Below are positions 23,094 to 34,449 of a stretch of 64,000 nucleotides of DNA, one piece after another. The stretch's first letter is position 1, and the number at the start of each line of letters is the position of its first letter. Below the pieces are notes generated by a model. It made no database searches, was not told the DNA's origin, and saw nothing but the letters and a program-made list of their open reading frames with translations. Source of the DNA: Malania oleifera (lineage: Eukaryota; Streptophyta; Magnoliopsida; Santalales; Ximeniaceae); the NCBI RefSeq assembly GCF_029873635.1, contig NC_080419.1:69979823-70043822 (forward strand), in the 5' to 3' direction. The translations under genes were made by a program, and so were the position numbers.

Positions 23094-24106
23094 ACTTACG
23101 GATTTTATTTTAATGATAACAAATTAATAGAACTTAACACGTTTTGGTATTTCAGGTAACTCAAGTATCAAGTTCAAGTGACCCAACTGACTAAACTTGA
23201 CAAAGATTGAACTTAATGACATAAGATCTTATGAAATTAAAGATGAAACTTAAAGCCAAGCTCAATATGAAGAATGAGAGCTATATTGAAGACTTAGTGA
23301 TTAGAAGAGTCATAATTTTTTAAAAAGTCTCATGTAAGTACTTCAAACATTTCAATATGAATGAATAAAACTCTTAGGTTAGAGACCAAATTTTGAAAAA
23401 TTTCGGAAAATATTTTCAAAAGTCTCAAATAAATATGGCAAGTGTAAAAGTTAACAATAGTTTTTGGAAACAAAATTGTAAAAGCATATGTTGTTGCACG
23501 ATTAGGCGAATGACTTGCTCTGGTCAGGCGACTGACCTTTTTATGCTGAAATAAATTGGGAAAATAGAATAGCCATAGTCAACTGACCCTATGAGTTTAG
23601 GCGACTAGTCCCATTTTGACTTTAAAATTTTACTGGATTTTAAAAGATTATGCGACTAACCCCAATAGTCCAGTCAGCTGAATTTCGTAGCGGTCAAATT
23701 TAAATAACGAATAAATGTTTCCAAAATAGATTGTTTGACTCCCAAACTTTATGAAAACTTGGGATCCACTCCAAGTAACTTAGGGAATACAAAAATTAAA
23801 CTTTTTCCATCTATAAATACATGTTATATCTGTTAAAGATTTATATTGAAAGACATGCTTTATGTAATCAGTTTTATTGTTTATTAATAACTTCAATTAT
23901 TCCATTTTAATGAAAATCTTTGTGAGCAATGTTTGCCTAACATTATTTATTAAATGATTTTGCATATTTGTCTTTTATTCTATATAGTAGGTGTTCCAGT
24001 GTGTAGAGTATGACTTACGCACAGAAGATTAGATCATCAGTTCTTATAGAATATAAGTTTATTGTTCACAGTATTAAATCGAATTGAACACACCTGTGAA
24101 TTCAGG
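23094..24106 (+). mobile_element. Copia-type LTR, plus strand
   Basis: Starts TGTTGGCAAGACTTACGG. A degenerate array of (T/A)GGCGACTGACC-like units lies at 23505-23690, ahead of a TATA box CTATAAATA at 23811-23819. The right end abuts the reverse-oriented LTR beginning at 24107; a short inverted sequence (ACACCTG...CAGGTGT) spans the join. No primer site or coding sequence is seen. Confidence 0.55.
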
Positions 24107-25472
24107 TGTAATCCCAAGAGGGGGGTGAATTGGGTATTTTGAAAATATTTAATTTTACTTTAACAATCAATCTCTGCTTTAAGATTTAATACAGACAATC
24201 ACCAACACTTGAAATTAATTCAATCCAATAATCTTATATTCAATTATACCAAATTAATTACCAAGTGCTTGTAACGTTATTCAACATACACACATGCAAG
24301 ATAGCTAATCAAATGCGTTGTGTAAATTAAAAAGAATAAAGGAAGAGAGAAAGCAAACACAGTTTTACGAGGTCCAGCCAACCCGGCCTACGTCCTCGCC
24401 TTGAGCAACCCACTCAAGGATTCCACTAAATCCCTGCTCCTTTAACCGGGACAGAGCTTCCCTTACAATCCACTGCTTACAAGAGATACAACTTCCTCTT
24501 AATCCGCTGCTTACAAGAGATACAACTTTCTCTTTAAACCCGGTTCACAATCCAAACTGTGATTATAATATAACAATAATGCTTCTACACAATCTGATGA
24601 GTATAATAGAAATTCCTAACACATATTCATATGATAAAACTTGAAGCTCAATGAATGAATGTAATGTGGTCGATAAAATCTCTGAAAAATCTTTGGTTAA
24701 AAAAATATGACTATTCCGCTTCAAATACTGAATCCAACTAAATGATCTCAATACAAATATGTAATTCAGTTTTGCTCCAAAAATCTAGATTGATCAATTT
24801 TGTTCCAAATATCCAAAACACCATATGATCTTTGTATATGAATATGTATACATAATATAAGTTCCAAAGATCAAAAACCTAATAAAATATTTTTCAGAAA
24901 ATATCCCTCAATAATATATATTTATGAGCTCTTAGAATATTTAATCAAGTGGTTTTGTAATATCGAAAATATAGAGTCTTTAAATGGATAAACACTTGAA
25001 TAAAAAATATTCAACCTTTGGCAGAATTTTTCTCAAGAAGTGATCTTTTCAAACAATATATATATATAAGTACAGTCAAGATCAATCTCTCAAATAATAT
25101 TCAATGATAAATTTTTGAGACGAAAAACTCTTTGAGAATAAGTAATAACAAATAAATCGATTTACCAAATTTCAATACCAAGTTGAATACACAACAATCG
25201 TTAGGATGCCTTTTGAAAATCAATGTAACCTTAGCTTAGATTCGACGTATATGCTTTGATATCCTAAGTAAGAGTTCAGGAATATGTTCAATGCTCTCCC
25301 AAGTTGTGCTAAACGTTCAAGACTCTCAATTTTTTGCCAAAAGTGAGGCACTATGGTTCCTAGATAATTTTATATGAGTTCTTGACCCTAGGTTAATTTC
25401 AGCTGTTGGATCAAATTAAATGGACGAAATTCCACACATATCCCCACTGAATCACAGTTCTGCGCCTGACAT

Positions 25473-25641
25473 TTATCGACAAGTGTTCAACACTCATACA
25501 TCGACGTGAACGTGAGTTCGTCGACGAAAGACCTGTCTGAAATTTTTGTGCTCTCGGTATTTTCTCATTGACGAGAACAAGGTGTTCGTCGCTGAGTGGC
25601 CTTCATGAGTTCATCGACGAGGCCATTGGGTTTGTTGACGA
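25473..25641 (-). repeat. TCGTCGACGA array inside a copia LTR
   Basis: Seven units start at 25473, 25498, 25518, 25565, 25586, 25611 and 25632. Steps are 25, 20, 47, 21, 25 and 21 bp. The spacer CTCTCGGTATTTTC (25551-25564) is the exact reverse complement of GAAAATACCGAGAG at 47772-47785 in a gypsy solo LTR. The flanks are copia sequence, so a gypsy-like promoter module sits in a copia LTR. Confidence 0.8.
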
Positions 25642-25843
25642 GGCCTCTAAAATTTGCCTCCAAAAATTAGTTTAAGGTAGGCTCTTTTAAATAAATTATT
25701 CATGATATGCATGTGTTTTAAGGTCAGTCTAAGGTATGATTTTGAGCTTCTAGCTATATCATATAAAATATGCAAATACAATAAAATCTAAATACTCATT
25801 CCCATGACTATCTTGAACTTGACGCTTGCATTTCCATTTTTCT

Positions 25844-25991
25844 TGTAACGACCCAAAAAAAAAAAATAATAATAATAATAATAAATTAATTAAAAAAATT
25901 CTTATTATTACTTAATTAATTATTATTAAGAAAATTAATTAAATTATGAAATTTGAGGATTGTGGGTATATATACTTAATTACATATAAGG

Positions 25992-26031
<40 letters not shown>

Positions 26032-28436
26032 TATATATAAAGTTATTATATAATAAAGTAAAGTAAGAGATAAAGGAGAGAAAGAAAAAAAAAAAAAACA
26101 AGGAAACTTAAAGGCTAAGCTTCCTCAGCAAATAGGAAGTGGAAAGACAAAAAAAAATAAAAAACTACTCATGCTGCGCAGGAAAGGGAAAGAAAGAAAG
26201 AGAGAAAAAAAAAAAAAAAAAAAAATCTTTTAGTTCATACTCTCCACTCCTTTGAGGATTTCGTGGTGGATTCTTATCCAATTGAAAATCCGAAAATACC
26301 ACTAGACTCCATTTTTTGCCACTGACATATCTACCGAAGTGGATTTGTCGTAGGAGTAACATAGACATATCTCCTAGGGTAAGACAAATTTTCATTCTTA
26401 CCTCATTTTTTTCTCAAATTTTAAGCCAAATTGACGATCGGACACCACCACAAGAATCTAGGAATGATTTTCTACAAGTCCAACGGACCGGATTTCTCGT
26501 GAGGTCGTTGTAGCCATAACTCCAAAATTAGGATAAATGGGTTATTTATAAATTAATTGTTATTTAATTATTGTAAATTAGGAAAAGTTAAAATAATATT
26601 TTATTTGGGTTGATTTGATTGAATTAGGGTTCGGGTGAGTGCCATGGGTGTAATTTTGTGAACCATGCAGGTGTGATTTAGAAAATCAGGTAAGGGGGAA
26701 TAAAATTATATTAGTATTTTATTAAGGTAAACCGGTTATTTATAAGCGTATAAAAGTTATTATTTATCTATATGATTTTTAGAACCATCTGAGTACTAGA
26801 AAATGATGATATTGTTTAAGATTTATATTTGAGATAATTGCATATGATATTAAATTCGTGTGATATGGGAGTAATTTTTTCTAATAAATTGAATATGAAT
26901 TACTGTGGTACATGGGTTTGCATGTGGGGGTGTTTGGAATGATTATGACATGATGAATGAATTTCTATGTTGGACTCTTGTGTGGAAATGTATTGATCTG
27001 TTAGGATACTGTGTGGCAAATGAATTGATTTGTTGGATTCCTATGTGAAAATGCATTGATGTGTCTGTGTGAATTAATTGGTGTGGTTATTCATATGCAT
27101 CTCAATATAATGTTGGCATGAGGAGATTGTTATATTGCCTAGATATAGATCATGATATGACGTTGGCAGGTTAAGGAACTCGTCATATTGTCATTTATAT
27201 GGGGTAGGACATTGGCAGGTCGAGGAGCTTGTTCTACTGATGTATGACGGGTAGGTCATAGGGATTGGATACTGGTGAATAGTAGTGCCTGTGTGGGCCA
27301 CGTGTCGCGGAAGCTGGAGTGGTGCCTGTGTGGACCACGTTATATCCCGTGTGGATAATGGCGCATGTGTGGGCCATATTATGCATCCTGTGTAGATGGT
27401 GGCACCTGTGTGGGCCATGTTATGTGTCCTGTGTGGGTAGTGGTGCCTGTGTGGACCACGTATTGAGATGTACGCAGTTGCTCTGTGTGGGCCACGTACT
27501 GAGGACATTGGAAGATGAAGTATGAGATGCATGATTCTTGTGTAGATGTGTTGTGCACATGTGAATTTAATTATAACATAAAAATAATGGTATAACATAT
27601 TGTGAATGCATGTGTGTGCATGCGGTGAGGTAAACATACCACCGGGGGCTTGCTGAGAAAGGCGAGTGCTCTACTAGGTAGTTTCTTGGTATCAGTGCAA
27701 AGAGATGCTACTTATATGGGTAGGTAGACATCCCGATCCTCAAAAACCTTTGCCTTTAAAATAATAAAAATGTGTGTACTGGCGGCGAGGTAATATTTCA
27801 CCTGAGGGCTTACTGAGTAAGGTGAGTGCTCTGGTATGTAGTTTTTAGTACTAGAGCAGAGGGAAGTTACTTGTATGGGTGGGTAATCTTCCCTATCCTC
27901 AGGGACTTTCGCTTGCATAAAAATTATGTACTTGCGCATATTGGATGTGTGTATGATATTAGATGTCGGGGATATTATAAATAGTACATTTTCTCAGTTG
28001 TTATTGATATTATGTGAGAAGCAGTTTATTTTGATATGTAAATATTAAAACTCATTTGTCACACACTGGTATAATTTATTCCACCCTTACTGAGAAGTGT
28101 CTTACCCTAGTGGATTAACAACTTTTCAGGTTCTTCTGGAGACCGAGTTTGAAGGCCTAGGCTGGGATTGTATTTGGTGGTTTTTTTCGAGGTATTGTGA
28201 TATATTGGTATATATACAGATATATATATTTGTACTGCATTATGTTTAAATGCTGGTTGTGGATACGGATATTTGGATGTTGTATCGTTTGTTTTTGGGT
28301 TGTTATATAGAACTCTGGTATTTATTTGAGGTTATTCATTTATATTCCGCTGCGTGCATGATAATTATGGTATCAGATACAGGTGATTGGAACACGTGGC
28401 ACCCGGACCCCACTTGGCGGGTTTCGGGGCGTCACA
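25844..28436 (+). mobile_element. Ty3/gypsy solo LTR (2,593 bp), TSD tttct/cttct
   Basis: Ends are TGTAACGACCC and GGGGCGTCACA, with near-identical flanking 5-mers (one mismatch). It lies inside a copia LTR. It contains the two GGGCTT(G/A)CTGAG(A/T)AAGG blocks (27645, 27807) and a minisatellite at 27280-27500. It lacks the TCGTCGACGA array and so belongs with the array-less subfamily (51089 LTR). The 148-codon minus frame at 27191-27637 is a by-product of the minisatellite. Confidence 0.85.
27280..27500. repeat. Minisatellite of GTGCCTGTGTGGRCCACGT units
   Basis: Roughly six imperfect units of about 30-55 bp with core CCTGTGTGGGCCA. Open frames on both strands here are repeat artefacts. Confidence 0.7.
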
Positions 28437-28617
28437 CTTCTACTCTTTTAGTTCCATGGATTGTGTTTGGTTGTATATTCTTTAATCTTCATGGCTTCCA
28501 TGACTTCCTCAACTTCTGCACATGCTAAATAATGTTTCTGTTCACAATCTCAATGCACAGATCAAATACCAAGTGATTTATTATTATCAAAATAGGATTG
28601 GACTCATAGAGTTAACT

Positions 28618-29235
28618 ATCTCCCCTTTTTTTATGATAACAAATACACGATCAAAAATGGGTTACGCCTAACTAGGCTCCTCCTAAGATAATGCATAATT
28701 AGAATTCAGCAATGTAACAATATAGTTGGCATACAATGAATTTCATGCATATTGACTTATTTTAAAGATATTTTGCTTACTTCTCCCCCTTTGTGGACAA
28801 AATAAAAAGACATTTTTGCTTAATACCTTCTCCCCCTTTTGACATCAACAAAAAGGTGTAAAAACAAAATGTTCTGATAGTTCTCAGCTTAAAAATTACT
28901 TTTCAACTTTTAGGTTTCAAAATTTTCTTCGCCCCCTATGTTATTCAATTTATTTCTCTCCCTGCCTAATATATCTGTGTTGTGGAATCAAATTTCAATG
29001 TGAGCATACACAGTGTTGCAATTGACATAGACATGGATAAGTAAATCAGCCATTGACATCCAAATGTTTATGTGAGCATCAACATGTGTCATTTACCCAT
29101 AACAAATTTAACATGTAATAATCGTGCTTTGAGTTTAATACCAAATGTAAATAAATTAATCAAAATTTAAAATTCTAACCAAGTATGAATATTAATTTAT
29201 GTTGTTCTCCCTGAGGTATGTAATCTAATATAATT
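28618..29235 (-). other. Copia 3' non-coding region with purine tracts
   Basis: Between the pol remnant and the LTR the minus strand has purine runs (AAAAGGGGGAGA-type near 28780-28795, 28827-28842 and next to the LTR). Plant SIRE-like copia elements carry several such tracts. No open frame is convincing, so no envelope-like gene is called. Confidence 0.5.
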
Positions 29236-29880
29236 CTAAGCAGTTTCTCGACTTTGCATTAGTTCTAATTCATGTCTGATTTGGATAAACTTATCATCCG
29301 CAAGTAGTTTCGTGAATATGTCTGCCCATTGTTTATTTATGCATACAAAATCAAGTATCACATCTCCTTTTTGCACATGATCATGAAGAAAATGATATGT
29401 AATTTCTATGTGTTTAGTTCGTGAATGTAATATAGGATTCTTTGAGATGTTAATTGCACTTGTATTGTTGCATCTTATAGGAATTGTGTCGTAGTTTAAA
29501 CCAAAATCCATAAGTTGTTGCTTCATGTATAAAGTTTGAGTACAACAACTTCCAGCCGCTATGTATTCAGCCTCGGCTGTGGATAGTGCAACTGAATTCT
29601 ACTTCTTTGAGAACCAAGATACTAAAGAATTTCCTAAAAAATGACATGTGTTGCTCGTGCTTTTTCTATTTACTTTACTTCTAGCAAAATTAGCATCTGA
29701 ATAACTTACAATCTCAAAGGATGTATACTTAGGATACCATAATCTAAGTTCACTGGTTCCTATCAGGTATCTAAGTATCCTTTTAACAGCTAATAGATGA
29801 GACACTTTAGGTGCAGTCTGAAATCTTTCACATAAGCATATGCTAAACATTATATCAGGCCTGTTGTATAACCACATTTA
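29236..29880 (-). pseudogene. Ty1/copia reverse transcriptase end and RNase H
   Basis: The minus strand encodes NRPDIMFSICLCERFQ, then the SYSDANFARSK and CHFLGNSLVSWFSKK blocks, then LSTAEAEYIAAGSC, YDTIPIRCNNTSAI and HIEITYHFLHDHV. In order these are the end of RT and the whole RNase H of copia pol. The frame is nearly intact. The one stop between KK and NSVALS sits where a glutamine is usual, so CAG became TAG. The upstream part of pol is missing beyond 29880. A closely related plus-strand copy lies at 47297-49740. Confidence 0.88.
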
Positions 29881-30572
29881 TGCGTTCAAATTGTTATTAT
29901 ATAGCCTGCAACATGAAAGACGACTTGTCCTGTCCTTCTTTGTTTGATGTGTCACCTTTGAAAGACATATTTTTGAAACTATAGAAAAAAAAATGTTAGA
30001 AATAATTCCTCACAACACTCCCTTACGTGTTTGCACTCAAATTATGTCACTCACACTCATGTTTCACTCTTAAATTGGCTTTTTCCTAATATTAGTCTTA
30101 CACTCTCTTGCCTTTTTCCACTCGTAGTTTCTCCTTTTCAGTTCTTTATTGAATTAATAAACGTGATCAAGAAATTCAACTTGTAGAATTCAAACTAATA
30201 CCGACGATAAGAAAAATATCATAGAAACAACGGATCAAAGGGAGAGGACAAAAACCATTTTTTTTTTAGAGAAATGAAACTATAAAAGTCATGATTCAAG
30301 AGAAAAAAAAAAATACTTTGATAATTACCAAATGATAGTATCTGTTGCTTCAATATCACTTTTTTTTTTTTTTTTTTTTTTGCTTTCTTTTCTTTTTGGC
30401 CGTCTCCTTTTTTTTTTTTTTCTTTTCTGACATTTTTTTTTTCAACTTGGTACACGTCACAAAACAAAAACAATAAATAATGAACACGAACAAAACAAGA
30501 TAGAATGATAACAAAAAACAAAAGATAAAAGGATAGTAAACTTGATTTTATAGTCTAAGCTCTGATATCAAA
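29881..30572 (-). mobile_element. Internal region of non-autonomous gypsy-like element
   Basis: From about 30200 this matches the internal regions at 42867-43219 and 44321-44624: the same blocks around 'tgatagtatctgttgcttcaatatcac', then long T runs. It ends in GCTCTGATATCA at 30559-30570, the reverse of a tRNA-Met primer site, next to the LTR. The lysine-rich 100-codon frame (30219-30521) only reflects T runs. 29881-30200 is unassigned. Confidence 0.6.
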
Positions 30573-31330
30573 TGATGCGAACCTCAATCGACACGCGTTG
30601 AGACCCAACAATCAATATTGGAATGCTTGCCCAAGAAAGCTAAAATTCAGATTTTTGATAGGAAACTCCGACCCAACGTTTATAAATGAAACGTGAACCG
30701 AAAGTATAAAGTAACAAACCCTGATCCAATGATAAGTTCACAAGTTCTCTAAATAACCAAGAGAAGAAACAAATCCTCACTTTTTTTTTCTTGATTTCTA
30801 TTCAATGATCAATTTAGCTCTTACAATGGTGAGATATATATAACTAGCATGGGGGACAAGGATATTGAACACTTAACAATTCCCACACAAGCATGGGAGA
30901 CAAGGACATTAAATACTTAACAATCCCACACGAGCATGAGAGATGAGGACATTAAATACACCAACTTACTAGACATATTAATGACTCTCACAACTTACTA
31001 AAAACCCATGCAAACTAAATTGTCTTGCAAATTACAAATTAAATGTAAGGACAAAAAAATCAAAAAGTCAAATCCGATAATTGAATAGCATACCATTAAT
31101 AAGGAGATTACAGCCATTATGCAAGATTCGTTCCATTAAAAACTTGGATTAAGTTTATTAAGCTTTCATCTTTCTTTGGCTCAAGCCTGGAGTGCTCCAT
31201 TTTTGAATAAACCCAAATATCTTGAATCAACCCATGAAGTGTTTCTTTGATCTTTTTGAATCTCGCTCTAGTGATAGGCTCAACAGGAACATGGAATGGA
31301 TCCTTTAATAGTGCTTATTGATTCTCATCA
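30573..31330 (-). mobile_element. LTR of non-autonomous gypsy-like element (758 bp)
   Basis: Plus-strand borders are TGATGCGAACC and TTCTCATCA, inverted at the tips (TGATG/CATCA). A reverse primer site adjoins on the left. It matches the LTRs at 43220-44320 and 44625-45585 but has one, not two, copies of the roughly 57-bp terminal subrepeat. Near its minus-strand start it keeps a decayed GPITR...KKIKE coding relic. Confidence 0.75.
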
Positions 31331-31990
31331 GGTAGTGGATCCTTAACCAATATTGCTTGACGTGAAGCACAAACCAAGAATATCAAATTAATGGATAAAT
31401 GCCACAAAGGTAACATTTTTTTTTTTTTTTCAATACAACAGAGAGTTGACTACTTATAGAAAATCATAGTAACCTATGACATCAGCCCAACCAATAAAAA
31501 TAGGTTATGACATCAATTTGGCCAATAAAATAGCCCCACATAACTTTAAGCATGTCATGTCATTTAATGAAACATGTGCAAGTCACATGTAATGCTTAAT
31601 TAACACAATTGGCTCACTATTTAGCCATACGTCAATTAAAACAATAAAAATTCCCCAAAATAGCCCCTTTGGCTTAAGGTTTTCTTTAGTATCCATGGCC
31701 CTCACTGACTCTTGCTCAAGTAACTTCTCAATTAGTCCTTGCGTGGCCTCCTTGACCTTCTTGGTTCTAATTCTTGTGATGGGTCCTCTTGGCATGTGCA
31801 AATCATCTTGTGCTATCGGAGCTTGTTGGTTCATATCATCTTGTTTTAGAGAGATAAAAGGGGAGGATGACCAAAGCTTTATAAAAGGAGGGGATTCAAA
31901 GCTAAGAAAAAAAAAAGAAGAGGAAGATTTGTTTCACCATTAGAGAGGAATTCAAAGTTTGGAAAAAGAAGAAGAAGAGAGAGGTTGAAT
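31331..31990 (-). mobile_element. Gypsy LTR fragment with pol C-terminal tail
   Basis: A minus frame at 31583-31834 reads NQQAPIAQDDLHMPRGPITR followed by a KKVKEATQGLIEKLLEQE-type segment. The GPITR-x-R-x-KK(I/V)KEA block recurs at 42652-42882, 44080-44343 and, on plus, 37540-37640. In this family the end of pol lies in the LTR. The sequence is otherwise decayed and the borders are unclear. Confidence 0.55.
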
Positions 31991-33300
31991 TGGAGTTGTT
32001 GACTGTCACGATTCTTGATCGACATACAGTTTCGTTTTTAATTCTTTTATTTTCTCTTTGTACAATTTTAATTATGAATTCTAGAGTCATTATGGTTTAT
32101 TTTGATTCTATTATGGGCTAATTTTTATTGCTAAGGCTACGAGTTACTCTCCATGACAATACTAGTCGTATTTCTAATCATAATTTTATCATTCCTTTTG
32201 AGCATATATCATTGAGTTTAATGCTTTCAATTATCATATCAATAGTTGAATGATTTGTTATGGATGTTAATTCGAGAGATGATGCATGTTGTTTAGCTTT
32301 GCATGATGTATGTCATGAATTGAATGAAAGACAGGAATGTGCCAACGTGATTTATGCGACTTTTATGAGAAATATTATTAATTTTAATATACTAAATTGC
32401 TTTTAACTTTGTATAGACATATTGCGGGTTATCGTATTTTGGGTAATTCTAATTCTACTTGAGGCTCTTAGGTAAGTTAGAATATTTCGTCATCAAATAA
32501 GATGATAATTGAATGATTGCATGATTAGGATTTGGGATTGGATTGGTTAGGTGAGTCGGATGCCTTAGTGTTTTCTTCTTAGGTGAAATCATTTTTTTTT
32601 CAATTATTTAATTGATTTAATTTAATTTAATTTAATTTAATTTTTCAGATTCAAAATCCACCACTTTTCTTGATTTTCAAATAATTTAGAATTAGAAAAA
32701 TTTTAATAGTTAATAGGTAAATAGTCCTCGTGGGTGCGACATCCTCCTTTATCACTATATTACTTGTTACGATTTCGTGCACTTGCGAATTTTCACAACA
32801 ATTTAATGCACTTGGGCCGAGTTTGCAAATTTATTAAGAAAGACCCCAACATTCAAGATGAGCTTGAAAGAAGAAGAACCGACTTTAATCCATGTGATAC
32901 AAGTTACAGAGGGGGGCATCATAGCCTAGTGGTTTAGTGTAAACTTTTTATTTCATTAAGTATAGGCGTGTGGGCCTATTTTAAGTTTCTATGGTTGTAG
33001 GCGTTTGGGCCAATTTAATTTCTTAGGTGGGGTTCTTTTGTGAGTTATAGGCGTGTAGTTTAGGGGGTTTTGGGCTTGAACTTGTCGACCCATGTCTTTT
33101 AATTGTTGTAGACCTTAGTTGGCCCAAGGGTTTCATGGAGGAGTTTAAAAACAAATTTGTGGCTGCATTCTTCACAAGTTGAATGCGAATGAAGTTTTCT
33201 TAGAGAGAATTTTCAGTTTTTCTCTACTTGTTCTTGAATGAACTAAGAACTTAAAAATATAACATCAGGGCACTTAAGTTTGTACACGGGTCTAAGCTTA
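31991..33300. mobile_element. Degraded LTR-retrotransposon sequence, unassigned
   Basis: Contains CCTCGTGGGTGCGAC (32727-32741) and a CGTGCACTTGCGAATTTTCACAACA block (32776-32800), like the promoter-distal end of some plant gypsy LTRs. A GGCGT(G/T)TGGGCC(A/T) sequence repeats at 32967, 33001 and 33047. There is no intact frame. The assignment rests on resemblance only. Confidence 0.35.
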
Positions 33301-33640
33301 AATAACAAAAATGGATGGGTATCTTTTTTTAGGAAAAAAAAAAAAAAAACTGAAAGAAAATGAAGACAAGCCTCCATTTGTGAAAAATGACCTTCCCTTT
33401 ACAATAAGAAAGAAACGCTTTTAAAAGCATATTATTCATTTAATGTAAGTTTGAAGTAAACAATGAACTAAAAACAACTAATGTCGCGCACGTCATCACA
33501 GCAATCCAATACTTGCACATACATGTGCATGCTTAATTTTTAAAATAACGATGGAACTAATTAAAGCAAATTAAAATTGATCAATACATACATAGGTGGT
33601 AGATACGATGACGGACTGGCATTTGAGATGGATGAAGGAG
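33301..33640 (-). other. Low-copy flank, probable 3' region of the lipid-transfer gene
   Basis: After an A run at 33332-33350 no transposon signature is seen. The part next to 33641 should include the 3' untranslated region of the minus-strand gene; no polyadenylation signal is decisive. Confidence 0.4.
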
Positions 33641-33991
33641 CTAGCAATGGGCTTTTAGGCCGCACCGACGGGGGAGCTGCATGGCCCGTTTGGGATCAAT
33701 GCCGAGGGTAGGCAGCAGAGTGGAATTGCCATAGGAGCAGAGGCATGGTACGTTGGCTTTGGCGAGCGCGGTGCAGCATGGCCCCGAGGGCTTCGCCACA
33801 GGACCGCGGTTTGGACTCCTCAACATCACGAATGGCTTGCACGTCTTTAGATCTTCCACCGACACGTTGCACAGGCTCGGCGTTTGGGCTTCCACCCTAA
33901 CTGTGCTCGTGTCAAGGCTGGCCATGCCAACCAGAAGCGCAGCTAGCGCTGCCACTATCGCCTTCTGATGATGACGAAGAAATGCCTCCAT
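33641..33991 (-). CDS. DIR1-like lipid-transfer protein
   Basis: The 116-residue product starts with a signal peptide: hydrophobic core about 12-26, IVAALAALLVGMASL, likely cleavage after EAQ at 36. It has the eight-cysteine lipid-transfer motif at C41, C51, C72-C73, C83, C85, C110 and C116, in the order C, C, CC, CxC, C, C. The segments PCCTAL and CLCSYGNS and the C-terminal LPRRCGL match the DIR1 group of secreted lipid-transfer proteins, linked in Arabidopsis to systemic acquired resistance. Two N-glycosylation sequons (N42, N89) are present. It should act in the apoplast, binding a lipid in a four-disulphide fold. I use the ATG at 33989-33991; a longer frame lacks an upstream ATG. It is intact, intronless and GC-rich against its surroundings. 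A role in defence signalling is inferred from family only. Confidence 0.92.
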   Translation of the reverse strand: MEAFLRHHQKAIVAALAALLVGMASLDTSTVRVEAQTPSLCNVSVEDLKTCKPFVMLRSPNRGPVAKPSGPCCTALAKANVPCLCSYGNSTLLPTLGIDPKRAMQLPRRCGLKAHC

Positions 33992-34103
33992 TGATGAGAT
34001 CTGACGATGCAAAAAAATCGCACTCCTCTTTTCCTTTTTGATTAATTTTTAGCTAGCTAGTTGTTTCTGTGGCCGGATGCATTATCTTGCAGGTGCGTTG
34101 GTG

Positions 34104-34111
34104 TTTATATA
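34104..34111 (-). promoter_or_regulatory. TATA box of the lipid-transfer gene
   Basis: The minus strand reads TATATAAA about 113 bp upstream of the ATG, inside otherwise GC-rich sequence. That spacing allows a leader of about 80 bases. Confidence 0.7.
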
Positions 34112-34350
34112 GGGGCTGAGAGGAGGGAAGGCGCCCGTGAGTTTACGGAAGGCGGAGTGGACTAGGCTGGAGCTTCACGGGCTGCCTACTTTTAGCGTGC
34201 TGATAATGCAGATGAGTGCTCTTCCATTGTCCTGATTGTATTTTGGTTCTTCGCTCATAATTTAATTAATTAACTGGATCTCAATTGTCGGGACATGGCG
34301 TCACGGATCAACACTATACACGGGCTACTGTGATGGCACTAGTTAAAAAG

Positions 34351-34449
34351 GACAAAATAATTACAGCACTAAGTGTGTAGGATTCGCTGTTCAGTTGGGA
34401 ATAATATGGAGGATTCGCTGTTCAGTTGGGACAAAATAATTACAGCACT
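34351..34449. repeat. Interleaved short duplications (A-B-B-A)
   Basis: ACAAAATAATTACAGCACT occurs at 34352-34370 and 34431-34449. GGATTCGCTGTTCAGTTGGGA occurs at 34380-34400 and 34411-34431. All copies are perfect, so the event is recent. It lies about 240 bp upstream of the lipid-transfer gene's TATA box. Confidence 0.8.

Larger units (their letters stand above)
24107..28617 (-). mobile_element. Ty1/copia 3' LTR, minus strand, split by a solo LTR
   Basis: Reading minus, the LTR starts near 28617 (TAGTTAACTC, degenerate from TGTTGACTC) next to a purine tract (about 28619-28632). It ends at 24107 with CACCCCCCTCTTGGGATTACA. After removing the 25844-28436 insertion it is about 1.9 kb. The copia RT/RNase H remnant at 29236-29880 has the same orientation on the correct side. 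R/U5 hallmarks (TTTACGAGGTCCAGCC, reverse) lie near 24364. A minus-strand TATA-like run is at 25368-25376, with a TCGTCGACGA array upstream of it. Confidence 0.75.

Noticed and set aside
27191..27637. 148-codon minus-strand frame with HRHHYPHRTHNMAHTG-like repeats
   Set aside because: The repeats come from the LTR minisatellite; stop-free reading across GC-rich tandem units is expected by chance.
30219..30521. Lysine-rich 100-codon minus frame
   Set aside because: The lysines derive from long T runs in the internal region of a non-autonomous element; similar runs at 44361-44573 behave the same way.
32734..32937. 67-codon frame with ERRRTDFNPCDTSYRGG
   Set aside because: Might be a retrotransposon relic, but no family motif is secure, so it is only noted under degraded LTR sequence.
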